Of a DNA stretch of 64,000 nucleotides, positions 10,378-22,216 are shown piece by piece. The number at the start of each line of letters is the position of its first letter. The first letter of the stretch is position 1. The position numbers and the translations under genes were made by a program. The stretch spans positions 372,001 to 436,000 of the forward strand of contig MU623348.1 in NCBI GenBank assembly GCA_025201765.1, in the 5' to 3' direction. The notes beneath the pieces are model-generated. The model saw only the letters and a list, made by a program, of their open reading frames with translations. It had not been told where the DNA came from and made no database searches. The DNA comes from Daldinia sp. FL1419 (Eukaryota; Ascomycota; Sordariomycetes; Xylariales; Hypoxylaceae).

Positions 10378-12273
10378 CTACTGCAATTCTCTTTCTTGTG
10401 TGAAAGTCGCCGATTTGTATGGCTCTTCTTGCTGCTCTGGAATGCTCATGCCTCGCCACGCGCCGCCGTGCTTCGAGAGGGTCATTTTCCGAGTTGGATG
10501 ACCGTTGCTATCGGTGGTAGAGGCTACGCCGACGTCCAGGAGTTCGACATCGCTATTGCTGCGGCCGTGTCGTCCGGTATCGAAGTCCGGAGGGCCTTCG
10601 CTGAGAACCGACCACTCTTGCTTAATGCTGATCTTGTTTCGGGAGTCTCCTAGTCGATTGCCGGATGAGGAGGGACCGAAACTGTTGAATGTCGAACCGA
10701 CGGCTGCGCGTGTGGTGCCAAAAATCTTCGGGAGCGCAAGACTGAAAAGTGATCGCACTGCCGGCATGCACGCGCAGATGATACCCACGGGCACTTCGAT
10801 CGTCGACCAGTATCCCGTCTCAACATAGTCCTCTGTGGGTCAGGTTAGGATTACCGCCAGTGCAATGATATTCCTTTTGCTGGAAAAGCACTTACGCGTA
10901 AGATTTTGAGTGGTACCAAACCGGATGAGTGAGTAAAGACGGACGATGCTGACAATTGTGATACTATACAACATATTAGCACCTGCCGTTTGGCATAGAC
11001 TTTCAGGATACCACATACAAGAAGCCGACAGCAAACATAGCAATAATTTGCAACCTCTTCCTCAGCGATAACGACAGAGCGAACAGTTCGGGGAGCGGAA
11101 GGATAATAACCGATAAATCCAATGCGATGTTGATAGCTGCGGCAGACCATCCCAGTATATTAATGCTGATACACTTGGTTTCGAATTCGCCGTCCCATTG
11201 CAACCAGGCACCTTGTACGGGATTGCATTGGAAGATTAGAAGGAAGTCGTAGGTGATAGCGTAAACTAGGTTGATGGCTATCAGAGTATAAGTGATAAGA
11301 CGGAACGACCGCTTCGGGAAGACCTTCAGGTAGAAGAAGAGAATGGAGACTTTGGTCAGAGAGAGCGACGTGATATATATAAGTTCATCATAGTAATATA
11401 ACTGTTTCTTGTATTAGCAACGTAATTGGCGACTCTCAAGATTCGCCGGTTGACAGGTTAACTAACCCGAAGGACTTCTGTTATATGGTCGTGCGGAACG
11501 AACCACATGTCCAACCCAAGCCCGTTCTGGGTAACTGGTCGAAAGTTAGCATTGGAGCAGCTCCTCGTATTACGATAGGCAACTTACGAGGTATGGAGAG
11601 GCCCGCGAGAGCCAATGCGAGAATCTATAATATAGGTTAGAGAAGACAAGTGAATAAGGACCCCGTTCTTGAAAGCATACCATAACCAAACACATGACGG
11701 AGTCATCGTAGCCCCAATCGTGTGGTCCAATAAGTCTCGCCGCACATCGTAGAATGAAAGCAAAGAGACCAAGAGCTCCGAATACTATCGCAATGATCCA
11801 AACAAGGTCACGCCTATCCTCGCCTTCCACACCACAGGTTTCCGACGAGAACTTCTTCGTAGCTGATGTAACTCGAGTCAGCCGTGGATATACAGACTAA
11901 GATCATCTCTTCGACTCACCTAATTGATCACGGATCGAGCAGCTAGCAGTCACGCATTCGGTTATTTGGAATTGTAGCGACGCAGTCGTGCAGATACAAG
12001 TTGTGTTGCTCATTGAGCAGTCCGAGTTGGCAGTCGATGTTAGGATACATTTTAACTAAAGCACTTCTTAGCCAGAGATCTTCGACGACACCTCCCTCGA
12101 ACGGCTTTCTCTCTATCCCCTTCTGCCTCTGCCTCTCTCCTCAACCTCGCCTCCCTGGAAGGACTTACACCACAAGCGGGGGCTCCTGTAACGTCGAGAA
12201 CGGCCAGCGCTGGTTGAAGCGCCGACAGGCATAGCAAAAGCAACGAAAGGAACTGCATCCTGCCCGATCGCAT
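10378..12273 (-). CDS. CFEM-domain PTH11-type seven-helix receptor
   Basis: Eight exons, complement of 12169..12273, 11920..12055, 11681..11862, 11588..11624, 11467..11534, 11019..11401, 10896..10963 and 10378..10832, give 477 residues in one frame. All introns are GT-AG. The signal peptide is MRSGRMQFLSLLLLCLSALQ. A CFEM module follows with the expected eight cysteines (Cys34, 38, 48, 55, 57, 69, 74, 90). The seven-helix fungal rhodopsin-like domain starts at DLVWIIAIVFGALGLFAFIL and includes the family's acidic DDSVMCLVM helix, NGLGLDMW and the YYDELIYITSLSLTKVSILF helix. A Ser/Gly-rich cytoplasmic tail of about 130 residues ends the protein. Such receptors at the plasma membrane sense surface or host cues in plant-associated fungi (Magnaporthe Pth11 is the model). 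An ATG at 12258 could also start it. The ligand is unknown. Confidence 0.93.
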
Positions 12274-15200
12274 CGCAAAAAGAAAATCACGAAAAGATCC
12301 AAGGTTATTAGGGGGGGGGGGGAAGCAAAACGAATGACACCGCAGAACCATAGAAATTTTTAAAAGGGAGGGAAACCCCAGACTTAGTATATTTTCTGGA
12401 GAGACGTTCTAACGTTCGCGCCACCCTCTTTATTTTTCACCAGGAGGAGAGAGGCCATGTGTAGCGGCGGACACTAGGGACTCGGTAAGGCGAGGACGAC
12501 AGACCAGGACATCAAAGGACTGCATGGTGCCGATCAGTGGTACCGATTTCTGCTCGCATCTCGTGTTTTCCTTCGCATGGGCAGCAAGAATTCACTAATG
12601 TAGCTTCTGGGGACCCAGCCTTGTGGGACACATCCCGGCCCGTACAGTTTCGTCGATGTCTACAAGCTGGTGTGACAGCTAAGCTACAGCTAAGCTCGAA
12701 ACCGGCAATCTGCCGGTGGCGATAATTCCGCGATCAAGGCCCTGGTCTACTCGTCTTGGCCCTCAATTACTATGTCCATGCGTGGTTTAGTTTCTAGACC
12801 TGCCGAATCAGGAGATGTCGCCCCCAGGTTGAGGAAGCGTCCAAGCAAGATAAAGGAGGCTTGTTGACGTACTTGGGACTCGGCGGCTCGGTGTTATTGC
12901 GCTACCCTTGTAACCTCGAGGCTAGACGGCGCCCGGTTGCCGGGGACAAAACTGTGATTTATTATGAAGTGACATCGTGGTGTTCGCTTAAGCTTCTCGA
13001 AGCTTTTTTCCATCGACCCGACAGTGGCTGTTCCGGCGCGATCCGGCCGGGGTAAAACATTTGCTCAGATGCCGATAATTGTTAGTGATGTTACCCAACC
13101 GTTGTAGCTTCATGCATGTAAATGCAAAGCTACACGACCATTCCGGAGTGTTGGTAAGTAGGTAGGTACCGTACATAGTATATTATTACCCATTACCCCC
13201 AGCTCGAGAAATCCTGATTAGCATGACACATCTAATCAATTTTAGACTGACGAGCTTTTAACAATCTGGCATAAATTTTATGCGGCTCAAAGCACGTTCC
13301 TGACCAGCATCATATTCGAAATCGCGCGTAAGACCCCATAGGTGGACGGAATGCCGAATAGGGTTAATGTCCCCGTGGCAGCTCCGTACCTATGCCTCTG
13401 ATGATTTGCTGGGCGAAGGATCCTAACCCGAAGCGATTAGAGCCGCGTACCGGTCTCGGACGGCGTAATAAAACGATCTGAAAAGTTCCACTCCGGTAGT
13501 TGTTCATTACGTGCGGTTGTTCGAACCCCAGAAAGCCGGAGCCCACATAGGCACACAAGAAAAACGTGTTCCAGGTAAACGTTACTTCCGCAAACTCTGA
13601 CAGCAGATTGTTTCGAATCATTTAAGTCAAGCCCGCCTCGCTTCCATTCGTTCCCCTAATGCTTTACCGAGCAAAGCCACACTTGTATCATATTCCTCTA
13701 GACTCCCCTTTTCTGGATTGATATATATCAGATACTGACAAAACATTATTTAAAGAGAATATATAGTCAGAACTAGAGCCAGAATTAGAGTCAGATCGGG
13801 GTTTATTCCATCTACGCTGGGCATCTCTGGGCATCCAAGACACTAGAAGGAAGACGTCGCGCTAGACCCACGGCAAGTCTCCAAACTCCCGAAATGTCGT
13901 CGGTGGCTTTCTATTACACATGATTAGCTGTACAGGTACTCATTTAGAAGAGACGAGATACGCTTTGACAATAAATGCCTAATCTTATCACCCCCCTTAC
14001 CCAGCAACCAGGTCGGTTTCTGTATTGTCGAAAGGTAGATCTCCACACTAGCGTTGGTTCCGTCGCCCCCATTGAGTTAGCTGCGATGATAGCATACTAC
14101 AGCTCTTGGCCGCTAGCTATTTAGTAGAGATTACAACTTCAAGCTGACAAGACGGAGTCGGTGGGGCGCTCTTGTAATAGGGGGAAGGAAGAAAAGATAA
14201 ATCCATCAATATAGCATGGCCAAGCTCCTTATTCGCCTCGATATATAGGAAATAAATAGGTAATAGTCTCCCGAGGCAGAGTATATTAACACAGGGATAG
14301 CCGTATATGAAGTTGAGTACTTCAAGCAACTGCCCCAGCGTAAAGTAAGCTTTGATGTGCAACAGCCCATAACCATACGATTCCAACAGTGGAAAGAGAG
14401 AACTCCACCGCGGAGATAGTTATGATTATTATAGCATTAGCGTGGGTCGTTCTACAGTAGCTGTTTACTACTATTATATGTGCTATGTATTATGACATTC
14501 GAAGAATGCTACGCTGATGCTGACATATATGGGGACTTAGCGATCCAAGTCATTCCGTATACGACACCGGGATCGGAAGACTGCATAGAGTGAACATCAC
14601 TATATACTATTCTATCCGAGCGTTACTCGGGCCGCCTCCGCGACACCGACCGGAAGATCGAAAGGTTAAAGTTCACTTCGCTTCCAAATATCAGGGGCTG
14701 AATCGTCGGTGATCGTCAACAAAACAACCATAGAAGGATGACGAAAATAACTAAATTTTCCCTAAGTACCTAGTCAGCAGAACTGACTAGCTGTTGTTGC
14801 TAACGTTTTCTGTAATCGAGGTCGGCTAAAGGCTTGAGTGCGGGCCGCCGTCTATTTGGAGAATGGCAAGGTCCCTAAAGATGCCACGCAAATCTCCGTA
14901 ATATAACTTGATCTACGGGATTCTTTACACTCGATTACTGCTTCTAGTACGCGAAGGAAGTTGTGTATTGCGTAGACCGCCTGAGGATCCGTACGTGAGG
15001 CTAAACCCCCTAGTTTTCTTAGGCTAGAGACCGCTGCCGTTCCCGAATTGGGAACAGAAAAGCTAGGTAGTTAGCCGTAATAATGCCATTGCATTAGCCT
15101 GGATAGAGATGAGGCTTGAGATCCATAGTATGTTTCGACTATCTCGATTCGTCCTGCTGCGACAGACCTTAGCTTCGAACATTGGAAGCTATTCCTCCAA

Positions 15201-16301
15201 GGAAATTGCAACGCATATACATGTATTACTACTTTATGAGTAAGCCGCTGGAATAATACGGTGAAGTATTTGGCGCGGAAAAACGCCGCACTATTGATTG
15301 TTTGGTGAAACAAATGAGGTAATGCTTCTCGACAATATAAACATCAACATGGGAACGGGCTTTCCCGTGAGGTTTGCAATGAAAAGTGAGCGTCTGAATT
15401 GACGGCTACAGACCTCTTTTACTATAGTCCAAATACGTTTCATATAGGGTTGTATCAATGAAAAATCTCATGACCTAGTTGGTTCTTGACATTATGCCAG
15501 AGCTGTTGTACCGCCGACAAACAGACAAGAATATCGAACACCGAACACTCTTCCTAATAGAGCCGAACTCGCCAGGTGAGTTGGTGATAATGGACCCGGC
15601 TGAACTTCTTTATCCCTTGGGCAAATTTCAATAGTCGCGCCTCACATGAAAGATTTATTATTTGGGAATTTCGGGCTAGGTCTCGCGATGTTATCATACG
15701 GACGCCACCATATGGGCTGTATCTAGTAAGCTAATAACTCGATACCTAAAGCTGAATTTGAACGATAACTATCAGAGAACGCGTTAAGTTAAAAAGGAAC
15801 CAAGGGCAAATGGATAGATAGCCCGACGACTGCTCGGTAACCCAGTTCCGTTCGAGCGATTCCGGGATAGTCATTGGCCAGAGAGACCCGACAAAAGAGA
15901 TAGATCTTGGCAGGAAAAGCTGGGGAAGATAACAAAGTATGAAGATCTTTTACGTGCCAGAGCTCGACGATCAGGTGGTGCTGGTCGCCGATAAAGAAAG
16001 GTTGTATTGTGGAAAAGATGCTTGTTTATTTGCCAATTCTAGCGGAGAATGTCCCTGTAAAGTTTTGGAGCTTAGGGGACCAGGGCTGCCAGGTTATGGG
16101 TGGGCCTGGTGGGTGGTCTTTCTCCGAACATGAACATTGCTTTACACCGCCTGCTCGTTCTGCTTTGTGCCCACTTAAAAAGTTCTGCCGTCCTAAAAAT
16201 TTCCTTAGGCCCCTCCAATTGGAAGAACGATTTTGAACTTCTAGCGACAAGCATTTATCACATCTCGAAAGCTGGATTGAAAAGATAAGCAAATAGGAAA
16301 A
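12274..16301. other. long gene-poor interval
   Basis: About 4 kb without a gene I can support. A G homopolymer sits at about 12309-12322 in the receptor's upstream region. Frames at 12537-13055, 13364-13621, 14117-14386, 15071-15313 and 15939-16236 carry no recognisable domain, and both strands have frequent stops. I saw no terminal repeats. It could hold a decayed element, but no specific family is visible. Confidence 0.5.
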
Positions 16302-17408
16302 ATGTTGAGACAAATGTATGAATTGCGCAATATTATTCTGAAATAATATCATACAATAACTAACGAGATATTAGAAAACCCCGAAATGCGCGCTCGAAAC
16401 GAGCTCTCGAGAAGAAAGCACCGAAGGTAGTCGAGAATCCCAAGACTGCTCTTTTCCTGTACGTTATTCAATCTTGGCCAGTTGGTGTCGCGGAAAGAAA
16501 CACTCGCATCGTATATAATAAACCGGGAAACTAATTAGCTGGTTAGCCGTGGAACCACCTGTTCGCAAGTCGTACAAGATGCCCTTACCGACCTCTATTC
16601 CTTACGCCAGCCACTCGCCAAGAAGTTCACCAAGAAGAACGCCATTCACCCGTTCGAGGATCCTGCTTCGCTCGAATTCTTTAGCGAGAAGAATGACACA
16701 TCGCTGCTCGTATTTGGCAGCAGCTCCAAGAAGCGCCCGCATACATTAACCTTGGCGCGCACGTTCGCAAGCAAGATCCTCGATATGCTAGAGCTACACC
16801 TAGACCCGGAAAGCTTCCGACGCATAGCTCAGTTTAAGGGTCGCAAGTTTGCTGTTGGTCTCCGGCCTATGATGTTATTCTCAGGCACCGCCTTCGAGAG
16901 CCCTGTCGCAAACGAATACACCATGGCCAAGAGCATGTTGATCGATCTGTTCAAGGGCGATACCTCTAGCGACAAGATTGATGTAGAGGGACTACAGTAT
17001 ATCGTGTCCGTGTCGGCCGATGAGCCCGTGGGCGATGCTGTTAAGCCAGCGATCCACCTACGCATCTACCTTATCTCGACAAAGCGTAGCGGACAGCGCC
17101 TTCCCAGAGTCGAAGTGGAGGAGATGGGTCCTCGTATGGATTTCCGCGTCGGTAGGATGCAGGAGCCCGAGGAAGCAGTACTGAAGGAAGCTATGAAGAC
17201 AGCCAAGGTGGGCGAAGAGAAGACCAAGAAGAACGTAACGACGGATAGCATCGGTGACAAGATCGGTCGCATCCACCTTGGTAAACAGGATCTCAGCGAA
17301 CTGCAGACGAGGAAGATGAAGGGTCTTAAGCGAAGTCGAGATCTGGAAGACGAGGAGATGGAAAATTCTGTTGTCGATGAAGACGCTCTGAAACGCCAGA
17401 AGAAATAA
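16302..17408 (+). CDS. RPF2: ribosome production factor 2 homologue (Brix domain)
   Basis: Exons 16302..16315, 16375..16458 and 16547..17408 encode 319 residues. The first exon is only 14 bases (MLRQ plus part of Ile), joined over GTATGA...AACTAACGAGATATTAG to KPRNARSKRALEKKAPKVVE, the family's basic N-terminus. The Brix domain follows: FLRGTTCSQVVQDAL, DLYSLRQPLAKKFTKKN, HPFEDPASLEFF, NDTSLLVFGSSSKKRPHTL and the C-terminal PRVEVEEMGPRMDF. A Lys/Glu-rich tail ends it, as in yeast Rpf2 (344 residues). Rpf2 works in the nucleolus with Rrs1 to bring 5S RNP (5S rRNA, Rpl5, Rpl11) into pre-60S particles. It is convergent with the small gene at 17574-17962, 165 bases away. Confidence 0.96.
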
Positions 17409-17573
17409 TTAAGTTTTTGCGGTAAAGCGCATGGAATGGCGTTCTGGCTGGTTTGATTGAGATTACTACATTACATGTATATGTCTTGTGGAGTTGGGAG
17501 TTCCCCCTTTTGATGATATCTATACCTCATCCAATCTTCTTCCTACGGCTAAATAAATAGCATCTCATGCCTC

Positions 17574-17962
17574 CTACTGCCGTGACTTAAAATCTTGATA
17601 TAGCTTGCCTACTACCTTTCGACCTTCGTTATCCCCTGAAATCCACTCCTCCGCTCGGAAGAGATCGAACATGCCGACTTTCTCCAGGAGAGGTAGTGAT
17701 GCGCTCAACGACTCTTCTAGCTGCGCCTTTTTGTTTTCATCTCCGATCTTATGTGCTTCGTTGTAGGCGCGGATATTTATAAGAAGAGCACTATAGAGTT
17801 CAGATTAGTAGCTTGCAACATCTAATATAAAGAGACTTACCCAACGGTCCCTGTTTGTACTTTACTTCCATTCGGGAGTGTTATTTGAGGCATCTCAACC
17901 CCAAAGGCGGCGGAATTGATAGCCGCGAGCTTATTCTCGCGGTCGACAGTGTTATCTGCCAT
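17574..17962 (-). CDS. small conserved protein (DUF7709-like?)
   Basis: Exons complement(17841..17962) and complement(17574..17790), split by a 50-base GTAAGT...CTATAG intron, give 112 residues. The protein starts MADNTVDRENKLAAINSAAF and includes LPNGSKVQTGTVGALLINIR, then a helical part (LEESLSASLPLLEKVGMFDLF, then AEEWISGDNEGRKVVGKLYQ). There is no signal, membrane helix or zinc motif, so it is probably soluble. From memory it resembles a small domain of unknown function (DUF7709) found also in bacteria; I could not check this. If the bacterial link holds, old horizontal transfer is an option, though the intron shows it is a settled fungal gene. Function unknown. Confidence 0.75.
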
Positions 17963-18873
17963 GGCTATTATAAGGGTATTGAAGGTAACGTCCCCTTTGA
18001 TATATACGAGACGATGATAAAACGCTTAGGAAGCAATCGAATGTCGAAAATCCGATTCGGGGTTAACTATGTTAAGCTCTAGATAACTATTATTTACACA
18101 AAAACATTTCTGCAACCATGGAATTGACTCCGGCTTTTATATTCGTGTGACCATGCCTTTTGCTTCTCTGTTGGTTGTTTAAAATAGAACGGGAACGCAC
18201 CATATTTGGATTGATAGTGGGTTGCTGAATCCGGCCGAGAAGATTCCTCCGAAAACCCCGACTTCTCGGAGCCGTGGCCCCCACTATTTTCGGCGGATGG
18301 TATAACCACCTCGAGTCCCCTCTTTTGGCGATAACCTCTCCAGCCAGAAGATTAGTGCATCATATCGGAACTTAGTTACGGATACATTACTAATAATATG
18401 GTTATATCATGATCGTGGTATGATTCTGCTTCCAACGCTTGGGTAGAAGCGTGGACATTGGTGGGATTTTACGTTTGATAAATCCGGAGAAATATATCGG
18501 CAGCTCGTTCAGAGCAGTCATGGCATATATAGTATCTAGATACACATAATAGGCCGCAGAACTATGACGTTCATCTTATCTATACCTATCCATTGGGATA
18601 AAGGAGTTTGAATTTAGTACTATAGGTCCTCTAGTGCGAACTCGACATAGGCATGCGCTCTATTTATACATAGCTATTCACAAACCAAGACCCCGAAAAG
18701 CCTTGTATATGCAACCATAGGAGGAAATCTCAAGATACCTATCCTAAGCGACGAAGATAGGTCGAAAAGGTTAATAATGGGCGGTCTATTCAATCTCCAT
18801 TCGGGTCTACCTATATATTGTTTAGGTAGTATTATTTACGAAGTGCCTCGAATCCCTTGCATCAGCCTCTAGG
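17963..18873. other. intergenic upstream of small conserved gene
   Basis: AT-rich; no supported gene. Small frames around 18090-18309 (-) are not convincing. Confidence 0.5.
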
Positions 18874-19449
18874 TACGGTGCACCATTAGTGCAAAACCGA
18901 CAAAACCCAAAACGCAAATAAAAATTCGTTCGATTTATAGTATGCGCTATATTTATAGCGCATTAGTACGCTAAGACCCCTATGATTACAGCGCTTTTTA
19001 GTGGATCATACGCTATAAGTATAGCAATTAAAATATAAGAATGTTAATTGGTCAATTAAGATTTAACCTTAAATTGACTTTATAGATATTTCTTTGGAAA
19101 GCGCTATATTTATAGTGAATACTTCCACTAAACTCACTATAATTACAAGGGGCTTAATGCTATTATTTACTTAAGTTATAGCGCATTTAATAAGTACCTA
19201 CAAAATTTTTATTGCTACTAAAATGCCCTATATTTATAGCGGCCTTGGTACTGTAATTACAGCGGGTTTAATAAGGTCTCAGAAACTTTTTAATAACCAT
19301 TAAAATATAATGTACTAATCACTAAAAAGCGCTGTAATTATAGGGGTCTTAGCGTACTAATGCGCTATAAATATAGCGCATACTATAAATCGGACGAATT
19401 TTCATTTGCGTTTTGGGTTTTGTCGGTTTTGCACTAATGGGCCACCGTA
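18874..19449. mobile_element. MITE of Tc1/mariner-pogo type
   Basis: A 572-base element (18876-19447) lies between TA dinucleotides at 18874-18875 and 19448-19449. Its ends are inverted copies, left CGGTGCACCATTAGTGC and right reverse complement CGGTGGCCCATTAGTGC. Near-perfect inverted similarity continues for about 140 bases, covering 18876 to about 19015 and about 19320 to 19447. TA target duplication is the hallmark of the Tc1/mariner superfamily, in which fungal pogo/Fot elements give rise to such miniatures. There is no transposase. The interior is dominated by variants of GCGCTATATTTATAGCGC and AGCGCTGTAATTATAG, several of which are near-palindromes themselves. Confidence 0.85.
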
Positions 19450-22216
19450 CTCTAGGCTACATTAGCCGTGGAAAATTCTTTGGTAACTAAGACACTTCTA
19501 CAGCACGAGAATGCACGAAAATGCTGTCTCACATAAGCGGCTTTGGTATGTTCTACAGCAGTGAACTCGAGATGGGCGACGATACTCATCCGATCAGGGC
19601 AATATGGAACTTACCGTCGACGCCCGAGTGCTCCTCTGCCACAAATCTCCTGCATCTGAAGAACAGATAAACTAATCGTTCGATGATTATATTAAAGCTA
19701 GCTAACTTCGAATAAACCCCTAGATTAGTAGGGAGAAAAGGAAAGCCTTGGTTCGGTATCTTAAATAGTGCCCTTCCAACAGCTTGAAATATAACAATAG
19801 CCGCTAATAGTACTAACTATACGATCTTGACATGCTTACTTCCGGATATTCAGAGGAATAGAGAATTCGATAGTTGAATGGGAGCGGTTTCTACCATACT
19901 GGGCGCATTATGAGATATTTGCAACAAGCGGTATCAATGCTTCCATTCATGCAGCCATGGGTGCTATAATTAAACCCTTGCATATTATGTCACGTCATTT
20001 CATCCCGTGCTTAGGTTTGTGCATATGTACCTATGCATTGTGCATGTAATACCCCTGCAAATGGCAATCAAAATTCCCATGTGTCTCGAATTGAGACTCT
20101 GGTTGTAATCGATAAGCCCTTTACGATTTTCATACATTGTGCAATTATATGTAGGATGACCACATATGGCCGTGGAAAGAACCTATCCAATGGAACTAGA
20201 ATGTGGTATGGAGTATATTCCTGGTCTTATTGCCTTCAATCGTAAATATTTCGTAGCTTTTTGTCTTGGAAGTGGCCCATGGGTGTACTAATACAGTTAG
20301 GGAACAAGCAAATTCAGCTTTCCACGTTGCCAAGTCTCAGCTACACAAAGAGAACCCTTTGGGGGCCCTTGGCTACGTAAGTTGGAATATGACTTGTGTA
20401 AACCAAGACACAAACATGATAAAAATCATTAAACAGTGAGTTAACAAACCCCACGGAAGTAGGTCCTTTCACAAAAAAAAAAAGGTAATTCAGTATCCCG
20501 TCGCTTTACGCTGCGCAGGGATTGATAGTTAAATGCGCCAACGTGTTAAGGGGTAAAAACGCTTCGACCTTCTGGATCTATTTTAACTTTAGTCAGCGCT
20601 TCTGGAAGCTTAGCATCGACATTTGACATATCTTGGAATGACGCGCCAAGGAATACTGGTGATAGGTACTCTCCTAACTCCATAATGCGTGTATAGTAAG
20701 TACGGACCCGTAGTATAAGGCGAGATATTATGTGGCAAGACAGGCATACAGATGAATCTTGAGTTTTGAGTGGTTTCAGGTCGCGGATATATCAAAACCT
20801 CGCAGAGCCCCTTTTCAACGTTACCTATCTTATTGACTAAGCTTTCGGGAATTCGGAGTCATTTTGACTACCTTTTTTTTTCTTCGACCGTCGTCACCCT
20901 GCGACCAAAAACATTAAATCATGGTTGTTAGACGTTGATTGCAGCCTGTTGGATTTGCCTTCTGTCTATTGGAGCACCCTGGCTCGTAGACCTGGCAGGC
21001 TTGCCGATCTCTATGAAATGCGTGCGTGTATCGATTGGTTTTCATACGTATTTGTGGGTTGCGGTTCCGGGGGAAGATGAGCAAAAGGTAGACCACACGT
21101 AGCAGCATTATGATTACCGTCTTACAAACTTGTTCTGCATCGTGACTATCTATTATTGCACCATTTCTTCCATTCACTATTAAATTCAAGCCGCAATTCC
21201 GGGTGCAGTGGCTCACTTTATGATATATCGGACGCGGTGTGGATGGGTGGATGGGTGGTTGTAAGCGGGGGAAATAGTCAACGGGTGGATATCTTTAATT
21301 GTATGCGTTTAGATTATTTACTACCATGCCCTCATGTATCATTTAATGTCGATGTAAGTTGCCAAGTTACCTCGTCGAAATACACAAATAATAGGCAATC
21401 CAGGTCCCCAATAGGTGATATAATACGTACATGTAAGTAAGAGGCAAAGTATTTCTATGTACCTAATATTAGTTACCTAATGCAGTATAATGTGCTGACG
21501 CGCAATTATACCATTTATTGTTGATCTTTTCTAGGTAGTCGCACCTGCAGTGTGTACAGTACCACATTTAGGGTACGCCTCGGCTGAGCCGCTTTATTAC
21601 AACCAAAAGACCTCCGTCACTATCCTTGAATACTGGTTGTTGGCCCCACAACTATAGGGAGAGGTACATTATGTACACCATACATCAATGTATCTTTTTG
21701 AGACCCTGGAACCCGTGAATAACCAAGACCCGACGTGCCTTCAGCTTTTTGAAACACCAATTTGCTAGCTTAACTTGTCCGTCGTTCTTAGTCTTTCGTT
21801 ATTCACCTTTTTTTTTTTTTTGCGCCCACATTCGTTTGTGCCTATAATTTTTCTGTTTTATTTTATTTCCCCCCCCTAAGCCCCTGTCTTCGATATAATT
21901 ATATCGCAGAAAGGAATAATTTTCGCCATTGTTTTCTATTCCACACTCTAGGCGGGGAAGAGAGAAAAAAAACATCGTTGCTGCATCAGCTAACCTAATG
22001 ACTTAAGGTGACATCGTTGTATTGAACCTTGAGAGATAAACCCTTCCTACCCCTCTAGGTCCTCCCTCATAACTAACCCAAGGTTGCGAAATTCCCCCTA
22101 TTTTGATCGCCAGGGCAATTGAGAAGCAGATCTACTAACAGATCTGTCCGCTGACATTCTAAAAACCTACCCTTAGCTGGGCTGATCCACCCAGCTGCAG
22201 CGACACTTGCCATGAA
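19450..22216. other. intergenic and promoter of UPF0592 gene
   Basis: No supported gene between 19450 and about 21700; frames at 20033-20245, 20610-20795, 20914-21216 and 21156-21440 have no domain. A T tract (about 21809-21822), a C run (about 21869-21876) and an A tract (about 21966-21974) lie in the 400 bases before the ATG at 22217. They look like the homopolymer-rich promoter and long leader common in fungi. Confidence 0.5.

Noticed and set aside
12274..16301. Large degraded transposon in the gene-poor interval
   Set aside because: No terminal repeats, transposase or reverse-transcriptase motifs could be found; sequence search would be needed to revive the idea.
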